From Georgenia muralis (GTDB lineage Bacteria; Actinomycetota; Actinomycetes; Actinomycetales; Actinomycetaceae), in NCBI RefSeq assembly GCF_003814705.1, contig NZ_RKRA01000001.1, positions 3,850,776-3,914,775 of the forward strand: DNA of 64,000 nt. Reading direction: 5' to 3'. The notes below the pieces were generated by a model. The model did not search any database. It saw only the letters and a list, made by a program, of their open reading frames with translations, and was not told the DNA's origin. Below are positions 58,878-64,000 of the stretch, piece by piece; the stretch's first letter is position 1; each line of letters starts with the position of its first letter. The position numbers and the translations under genes were made by a program.

Positions 58878-59476
58878 AGCGCCCCCACCCGTTCGGCCAG
58901 CGGCCCGGGCGGGTCGGGCAGGACCCCGGCGCGATAGCGGCGTTCGGTGACCCGGTCGTCACGGGTCGGCGGCGCGGACGTGACGAGCACGGGGCTGGCC
59001 AGGTACACCATCGACGTGCGGTAGGACGACTGGGGCAGCAGCCCCCAGATGCGGCTGAGGTCCTCCACGGTGCACGGCTCAGGGGTGACCCGCACGGTCT
59101 GCCCGGGCACCTGGTCGATGGTGGGGCGCTCGTGCAGGGCCTGCACGGCCGCCCCGAGGGTGAGGAGCTCGTCGGGGTCGGCGCCGCCGCCCGGCCCGGC
59201 GCCGGTGGAGCGGAACACCGAGAGCAGGTAGCGCAGGTCCAGGGCGAGGGCGTCGGTCGCGACGAGGGGACCGTCGGCGTCGCCGGGCCGCGGGACGAGC
59301 ACCTGCTCGTTGCGCAGCGCCGGGCTCGGGACCACGTGGACGAGGAAGAGGGCGAGCTTGCGGTCGGCGACGTCCTCGGCCACCGGCGGGCCGACGTAGA
59401 CCTTGCCCACGCCGACGGCGCTCTCGAGCCGGGCCTGCAGCGCGGCGGTGACCAGGGCGACGGCGTCGGCGGTCAT
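58874..59476 (-). CDS. DUF4255 (Pvc16-like) tail terminator-type protein
   Basis: This 200-residue protein has DUF4255 features: VALVTAALQARLES, LALFLVHVVPSPALRNEQVL, LDLRYLLSVFRSTG, LLTLGAAVQALHERPTID, WGLLPQSSYRTSMVYLASPVLV. The family (Pvc16/Afp16) caps or terminates the tail tube and sheath at the distal end. It overlaps both neighbours. Confidence 0.92.
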   Translation of the reverse strand: MTADAVALVTAALQARLESAVGVGKVYVGPPVAEDVADRKLALFLVHVVPSPALRNEQVLVPRPGDADGPLVATDALALDLRYLLSVFRSTGAGPGGGADPDELLTLGAAVQALHERPTIDQVPGQTVRVTPEPCTVEDLSRIWGLLPQSSYRTSMVYLASPVLVTSAPPTRDDRVTERRYRAGVLPDPPGPLAERVGAL

Positions 59477-61926
59477 GGCCGCACCAGCGCGGGCGTGCGC
59501 TCCTCGGGCACCGGCCAGTCGTCGAGGGTCTTCTCCGCGGCGAGCAGGCCGGTCTTGCGCAGCTCACGGCGGGTGGCGGTGCGCACGTGGTCCAGGCCGA
59601 TGGGGCCGCCGCCCGGCGCGGCGAGGAACGCGGCGTGCAGGGCGATGGACTGGATGCTGCCGCCGCTGATCGGCAGGCGGCTGGCGACGGCGGCGACGTC
59701 GAGGCCGTCCAGCGGCGCCGCCGGCGGGAAGGCCTTGTGCCAGATCCGGGCCCGCTCGGCGGCGGTCGGGACGGCGAAGTCGACCACGAAGCGCAGGCGG
59801 CGCAGGAACGCGCCGTCGATGTTCGCCTTGAGGTTCGTCGTGAGGATCGTCAGGCCGCGGAAGGACTCCAGGCGCTGGAGGAGGTAGGCGACCTCGACGT
59901 TGGCGTGGCGGTCGTGGGCGTCCTTGATCTCGGTGCGTTTGCCGAACACGGCGTCGGCCTCGTCGAAAAGGAGGACGGCGCCGGTGCGCTCGGCGGCGTC
60001 GAAGACCCGGTCGAGGTTTTTCTCGGTCTCCCCGATGTACTTCGAGACGGTCTTGGACAGGTCCACCTGGAGCAGGTCGACCCCGAGGTCGCGGGCGATG
60101 ATCTGGGCGGCCATGGTCTTGCCGGTCCCGCTCGGGCCGCTGAAGAGGGCCGCGACGCCTTGCCCGTAGGGCACGCGGGCGGCGAACCCCCACTCCTCGA
60201 GCACCCGGCCGGCGTGCAGGACGTGCTGCGGGATCGCCTTGAGCAGGGTGCGGTTCTCCTCCCCCAGGACGATGTCGTCCCAGCCGTAGACCGGGGCGAC
60301 GCTGCGCACCCCGGCGGGCAGCGTGGCGGGGCGCAGGTCCCGGGCGGCGCGCTGGACGAGCTCGACGGCGGTGCCGGGTGTCCCGGCGCCGCGGTGCTGG
60401 GCGGCCAGGGCGGCGGCGTCGTCGAAGGTGGCGGGCTCGAGGACGACCGTGGCGGCCAGCCGCTCGGCGTCGCCGGGCCGCAGCGGCAGGCCGGCGTGCT
60501 CCGCGGCCCGGGCCCACCAGGTGGCCCGCTCGGTCGCGGGGACGGACGGGGCCCGTAGGACGAGCCGGGACCGGGCCGGGCCCAGGTCGCCGTCGGCGGC
60601 GACGAGGCCGCCCGCCCGGGGCAGCGCGGCGTCGCCGACCCGGTGGCGCTCGGACTCGTCCAGGGTGTCGGTGCCGAGCAGGAGCAGGGCGCCGCCGAGG
60701 AGGTGGGCGAGCACCGACCAGTCTCCCGCGGCGGCCGCGCGGGCGCCGGGCTCGACGCCGGCGAGGTCGCCGACGACGAGCGGCACGCCCGTCCACGCGG
60801 TGAGCCGGGAGAACCAGCGCTTGGCGCCGTCCCCGCCGACGAGCCGGACCACGGTGGCGCGGTGGGCGGCGTCCTCGAGCTGGCGGGCGAGGTCGCTCTC
60901 CGCCGCCGACAGCGGCGGCTCCGAGCCGGCCAGGGAGGCCCGCAGCTGCGCGCCGAGGCGGGCCGCGGCGTCCTCCGCGGAGGGGGCGAGGAGGTGGGCG
61001 AGGACCGCGGCGGACGGGGCGTAGCCGACGTCGACGGCGGGGGCCTCGCTCTCGACGGGGCGGATGAGGCCGACTGCGACGAGCGAGCGGGCCCGGCGCA
61101 GGTCCCAGGCGCTGAGATGTTCGCCGGTGAGGAGCTCGGCCAGGAGGGTCAGGCTCGGCCGGCGGCGGGTGAGGTCGTCCTGGAGGACACCGACCGCCGT
61201 CGCGTAGCGCCCGTCGATCTCCGGGGCGAGGACGAGGCTGAGGAGGCGCAGGTCCTGGTCGGTGAGGTGGTAGGCGTCGGCGACGTCGGCGACCGCCGTC
61301 GGCAGGGCGTGGCGGGAGACGAAGAGGCTGTCGTCGACGTCGGCGAGCCGGCCGGCGAGGTCGTCGGCCTGCGGCCGGGCGGGGTCCACACCGAGCATCT
61401 CCAGCGCCTCGCGCGGGCTGACCGACCAGCCGAGCACCCCCTGGCCGCTCTCGCCGAACCGGCGGGTCAGGGCCAGCGCGAGGCTGGTCTCGACCCAGCC
61501 GGCCAGCGGGGCGAGTCCCTCGGCGTCGACGCCCCGGTCGAGCCCGGTGGCGTGGACGACGCGGATCCGGTCCCGCTCGTCGTCGGCGGGGGCGGTGCGG
61601 GCCTCGCCGGCGAGGGCCCGGACGACGTCGGCGAGCTCGGTCCACCGGGCGTTGTCCACCCCGACGAACGAGCGCGCCGCGGCCGGGTCCAGGAGGACGA
61701 CCATTCGGACGGCCGGCTCGTCGAGGTAGCGGCGGCACGCCGCTGGGTCGCTGCCCTCGAGGACGAGGACCACGGGCTCGTCGGTCGCGGCGGCCCGGAC
61801 GGCGGCGTCGACGTCCTCGACGGCGATGACGGTGAACTCGCCGGTCTCGCCGAGCAGGGCGCGCAGTCCCTGGGTGAACGGCTCGCTCGAGAACGGGCCG
61901 ATGAAGACCGTCATCCTGCGCGTCAC
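59473..61926 (-). CDS. AAA+ ATPase of the eCIS (Afp15-like)
   Basis: This 817-residue protein has an N-terminal winged-helix and degenerate region (about 1-570), then one AAA+ module: Walker A GPSGTGKT with Lys603, Walker B LLFDEADAVFG with Asp655 and Glu656, and sensor LTTNLKANID. eCIS ATPases act in particle assembly and are not ClpV-type. The GTG at 61926 was chosen because it has GGAG at the right distance; an ATG at 61914 is possible. It heads the operon. Confidence 0.9.
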   Translation of the reverse strand: MTRRMTVFIGPFSSEPFTQGLRALLGETGEFTVIAVEDVDAAVRAAATDEPVVLVLEGSDPAACRRYLDEPAVRMVVLLDPAAARSFVGVDNARWTELADVVRALAGEARTAPADDERDRIRVVHATGLDRGVDAEGLAPLAGWVETSLALALTRRFGESGQGVLGWSVSPREALEMLGVDPARPQADDLAGRLADVDDSLFVSRHALPTAVADVADAYHLTDQDLRLLSLVLAPEIDGRYATAVGVLQDDLTRRRPSLTLLAELLTGEHLSAWDLRRARSLVAVGLIRPVESEAPAVDVGYAPSAAVLAHLLAPSAEDAAARLGAQLRASLAGSEPPLSAAESDLARQLEDAAHRATVVRLVGGDGAKRWFSRLTAWTGVPLVVGDLAGVEPGARAAAAGDWSVLAHLLGGALLLLGTDTLDESERHRVGDAALPRAGGLVAADGDLGPARSRLVLRAPSVPATERATWWARAAEHAGLPLRPGDAERLAATVVLEPATFDDAAALAAQHRGAGTPGTAVELVQRAARDLRPATLPAGVRSVAPVYGWDDIVLGEENRTLLKAIPQHVLHAGRVLEEWGFAARVPYGQGVAALFSGPSGTGKTMAAQIIARDLGVDLLQVDLSKTVSKYIGETEKNLDRVFDAAERTGAVLLFDEADAVFGKRTEIKDAHDRHANVEVAYLLQRLESFRGLTILTTNLKANIDGAFLRRLRFVVDFAVPTAAERARIWHKAFPPAAPLDGLDVAAVASRLPISGGSIQSIALHAAFLAAPGGGPIGLDHVRTATRRELRKTGLLAAEKTLDDWPVPEERTPALVRP

Positions 61927-62190
61927 TGCTGCTCCAACCCGACGATCTCCCCACCATGGCGCGCGCGGGTGGCCGGGCCAATGGATCGTTCGGGCCGAAG
62001 GGGATCCGGGTGGGGCCCTGGATCCTCGGGCCGGTGGGTCCACCTCCTTGGGGCCTGCGGTGAACCCGCCCATTTCGGACCGGGTCCGCCTTGTCAGGGC
62101 GCAGCAGAGAGGGGGACAGTTGTGGCTTCAAGGGGGGCCTATGGTCGGCGGTGGACCCTGCAGCCGCCGGCATGAGGGTCAGGGATCCAG
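61927..62190. promoter_or_regulatory. divergent intergenic region, eCIS operon and LuxR regulator
   Basis: This 264-base region without open frames of interest separates the eCIS operon from the LuxR-type regulator. GGATCC occurs twice (62002 and 62020), and G-rich tracts are common. It should hold promoters in both directions and the regulator site, but I see no convincing -35/-10 pair. Confidence 0.4.
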
Positions 62191-62832
62191 ATGCGCGTGC
62201 TCATCTACTCACCGGTCCGGCTGTTCGGGGAGTGCCTGGCGGCGTTCCTCGCCTCGGCCGAGCAGATCGACGCGGTCGCGCCCGAGCACGAGGTCGACGA
62301 CCTCGACATCAAGGCGATGGAGTTCGGCGCCGACGTGGTCCTCTTCGACGTCACCGCGCCCGAGTCCTGGGCGGCCGCGGGCCTGGTCAAGGCGCTGTGC
62401 CCGGACACCGCGACCGTCGCGGTGGCCGTGACGGAGGTGGCCGACGAGGTGCTCGCGTGCGCGGACAACGGGTTCGACGCCTACGTGCCCCGCACCGCCC
62501 AAACAGGCGAGATGCTCGAGATCCTGCGCCGCGCCCAGCTGGGCGAGACGGTCTGCGACCCCCGCATCGCCCGGACCCTGTTCAACGAGCTGGCCCGCCG
62601 GCACACGGCGACGGAGCACGCCGAGGACCTACACCTCACCCCGCGGGAGATCCAGATCGCCCGGCTCCTCGGGCGGGGCGCCGCCAACAAGGAGATCGCC
62701 GCCGAGCTCCACCTCTCCGTCGCGACGATCAAGAACCACGTCCACTCGGTCCTGCGCAAGCTCGAGGTGGGCAGCCGGGCCCAGGTGGCGGGGCTACTGC
62801 GGGAGAACCCGCTGGCGCTGCGGATGCGGTGA
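62191..62832 (+). CDS. LuxR-type regulator with degenerate receiver domain
   Basis: This 213-residue protein has an N-terminal receiver-like domain (1-120) that keeps the Asp in VVLFDVTA but has lost the acidic pair (LIYSPVRLF where DDH is usual), so phosphorylation is doubtful. The C-terminal LuxR helix-turn-helix is HLTPREIQIARLLGRGAANKEIAAELHLSVATIKNHVHSVLRKL. It is divergent from the eCIS ATPase and probably controls the locus, as in other actinobacterial eCIS loci. Confidence 0.88.
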   Translation: MRVLIYSPVRLFGECLAAFLASAEQIDAVAPEHEVDDLDIKAMEFGADVVLFDVTAPESWAAAGLVKALCPDTATVAVAVTEVADEVLACADNGFDAYVPRTAQTGEMLEILRRAQLGETVCDPRIARTLFNELARRHTATEHAEDLHLTPREIQIARLLGRGAANKEIAAELHLSVATIKNHVHSVLRKLEVGSRAQVAGLLRENPLALRMR

Positions 62833-62909
62833 CACCCAGGCCCAGGCACGCGTGGCGAGCCGAACAGTTTGGGTCCGAGCCAGCCGCACGCGTCAGGCAC
62901 GATGGAGGC

Positions 62910-63545
62910 ATGGCAGATCGACGCGGCTACTGGCGCGAACCCGACGGCAGTCCGGTCGCATACGCCGACGCCCTGCGCGCATGGGCTGACGAGTCGCACC
63001 ACGTCCTGCATGGCGTCGCGCAGCGCTACCACGGGGTCATCACCTACAAGGAACTCGCTGAGCAGGTACAGACGCGAACCGGCATCCGCACTTCCGCCCT
63101 CCTGCACAACTGGGTGGGCCCCATGCTGAGCAGGGTCGTACACGACAATCACCGTCGCGGTGAGCCCCCGCTGACAGCACTCGTCGTCCACGTCGATGAC
63201 GGGATGGTCGGGACCGGGTACGCCGAGGTTCTCGAGGTCGCCGGAGAACCTGCCCTGAGGGATGAGCTGGAACGCGAGCGGCACGCGGCCGGCGCACGCC
63301 TGGAGTGCTACCGCCGTTACGCGGTGGATCTCCCTGCAGACGGCGGCAGTCCGGCGCTCGCCCCGCGGCACCAGGCTGCGATCAACCGCCGACTCACACG
63401 GACGGAGGTCGCCGAGCCACCGAAGGTCTGTCCACGTTGCTTCATCCAGCTGCCATCAACCGGCGAGTGTGACTCGTGCGGTTACTCAGCCCCGATCCAC
63501 CGACGTGGCGGGGTGGTCGCTGGTCGGGTGGCGTGTCCGGGATAG
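62910..63545 (+). CDS. hypothetical protein with C-terminal zinc ribbon
   Basis: This 211-residue protein has a helical N-terminal part (YADALRAWADESHHVLHGVAQRYHGVITYKELAEQVQTRTG), a beta-rich middle (PPLTALVVHVDDGMVGTGYAEVL), and a CPRC...CDSC zinc ribbon at the end (about residues 175-191). The last 14 residues may derive from the flanking insertion sequence end. Family unknown to me. Start ATG with GGAGG close by. Confidence 0.65.
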   Translation: MADRRGYWREPDGSPVAYADALRAWADESHHVLHGVAQRYHGVITYKELAEQVQTRTGIRTSALLHNWVGPMLSRVVHDNHRRGEPPLTALVVHVDDGMVGTGYAEVLEVAGEPALRDELERERHAAGARLECYRRYAVDLPADGGSPALAPRHQAAINRRLTRTEVAEPPKVCPRCFIQLPSTGECDSCGYSAPIHRRGGVVAGRVACPG

Positions 63546-63632
63546 CGGGTCGTTGGGCGTGGTGGGGCTGCCGGTCTGTGCCGGCTCTTCCACGGTGGGG
63601 TTCCTCGGGTCGTGCCCGTTGGGGCTGGGTGG

Positions 63633-64000
63633 TCAGGACGCGGTGGCCGGTGGTGGCCCGGTGGCGGCGGTGTGGAGTGCGGTCCAGTGCTCGGCCCAGG
63701 CCCAGCGGGCGGGCAGGTGCAGGATCAGGCGGCGGCCGGTGGAGGCGATCCGGGCGGGGACGTTGATGATCCGGCGGCGCAGGGTGGCCCACCGGGCGGT
63801 GGCCATGTTCGCGGCGACGGCGGCGGCGCGGGCGATGTTGAACGCGATCGCCGTCATGGCGACCCAGGCCGCGTTCGCGGCGTACTTCCCGGACGGCAGG
63901 TGCGCCAGGGGCCCGTCCTTGAGCTCGGCGATGACCTGCTCGACGATCGCGTGCCCGCGGTGGCGTTGGTCGGCCTCGATGGTGTCCAGGTCGGAGTTGG
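63633..64000 (-). mobile_element. IS1380-type transposase, C-terminal part, cut by window edge
   Basis: About 122 residues are visible: RHRGHAIVEQVIAELKDGPLAHLPSGKYAANAAWVAMTAIAFNIARAA and RRRIINVPARIASTGRRLILHLPARWAW. This is the C-terminal part of the IS1380/DDE transposase, with the Glu of the DDE triad in VEQVIAELKDG. The stop is at 63633. The 87 bases between here and the zinc-ribbon gene (63546-63632) probably hold the IS end, but no inverted repeat can be paired because the other end is out of view. Confidence 0.88.

Noticed and set aside
32974-61926. Prophage or type VI secretion interpretation of the tail gene cluster
   Set aside because: No capsid, portal, terminase, integrase or lysis genes, and no TssJLM or ClpV; the AAA ATPase, DUF4255 and DUF6760 genes point to eCIS.
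63500-63632. Exact inverted-repeat end of the IS1380-type element
   Set aside because: The other end is outside the window, so no repeat pair can be matched; only the transposase part is called.

Overview
The window is very GC-rich DNA with GTG starts, ATGA/GTGA gene overlaps and strongly GC-biased third codon positions. This and the gene families suggest an actinobacterium, probably in the Micrococcales; I cannot name the genus from sequence alone. No rRNA, tRNA or CRISPR array was seen, and no gap between genes exceeds 300 bases (longest about 264).

Layout. (1) 1-8050, minus strand: a hexuronate/keto-deoxyuronate catabolic operon. It has two SDR dehydrogenases (one cut by the window edge), a zinc alcohol dehydrogenase, a D-2-hydroxyacid dehydrogenase, an IclR regulator, KduI and a complete TRAP transporter (DctPQM). 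Divergent at 8316-10164 are a DUF4862 protein and a GarR-like dehydrogenase with a disrupted 3' end. The divergent promoter region carries two GGAAC-N3-GTTCC palindromes that are likely IclR operators. (2) 10161-23000: an accessory patchwork with an internally deleted NhaA, a Phd/RelE pair, a Crp/Fnr regulator beside an HMA chaperone and P1B-type ATPase, a lipoprotein, an M48-like membrane peptidase, an intact MntA-HepT pair, MarR plus a membrane protein, a truncated deazaflavin-type nitroreductase, a decayed second MntA-HepT copy, a MazEF-like pair and DUF1697. (3) 23069-30104: an alpha-galactoside utilisation operon (GH36, two ABC permeases, binding protein) with a divergent ROK repressor. 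(4) 30139-32929: a conserved hypothetical, an aromatic amino acid lyase homologue that lacks the MIO serine, and a GNAT acetyltransferase.

(5) 32974-61926, minus strand: a near-continuous locus of about 29 kb for an extracellular contractile injection system (eCIS, a phage-tail-like particle). In transcription order it encodes AAA ATPase, DUF4255 terminator-like protein, Ig/carboxypeptidase-regulatory-like protein, coiled-coil protein, sheath, tube, tail assembly protein, DUF6760, second tube, Arg/Pro-rich linker, LysM protein, gpD hub, gpV-like spike, PAAR tip, gp25, a very large baseplate protein, baseplate J, P2 gpI-like tail protein, two Cys-rich paralogues and a 1261-residue helical protein. 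The last protein ends in what I read as a zinc-dependent nucleic-acid deaminase toxin domain. It is followed after 8 bp by an Imm10-like putative immunity gene and then by a SLOG-domain gene. A LuxR-type regulator with a degenerate receiver domain is divergent from the ATPase. Capsid, terminase, integrase and lysis genes are absent, so this is not a prophage. The window ends in the 3' part of an IS1380-type transposase.

The most notable features are the eCIS-encoded deaminase toxin with a putative immunity protein, and a run of clean internal deletions in GarR, NhaA and the duplicated MntA-HepT copy between 9.3 and 21.8 kb.
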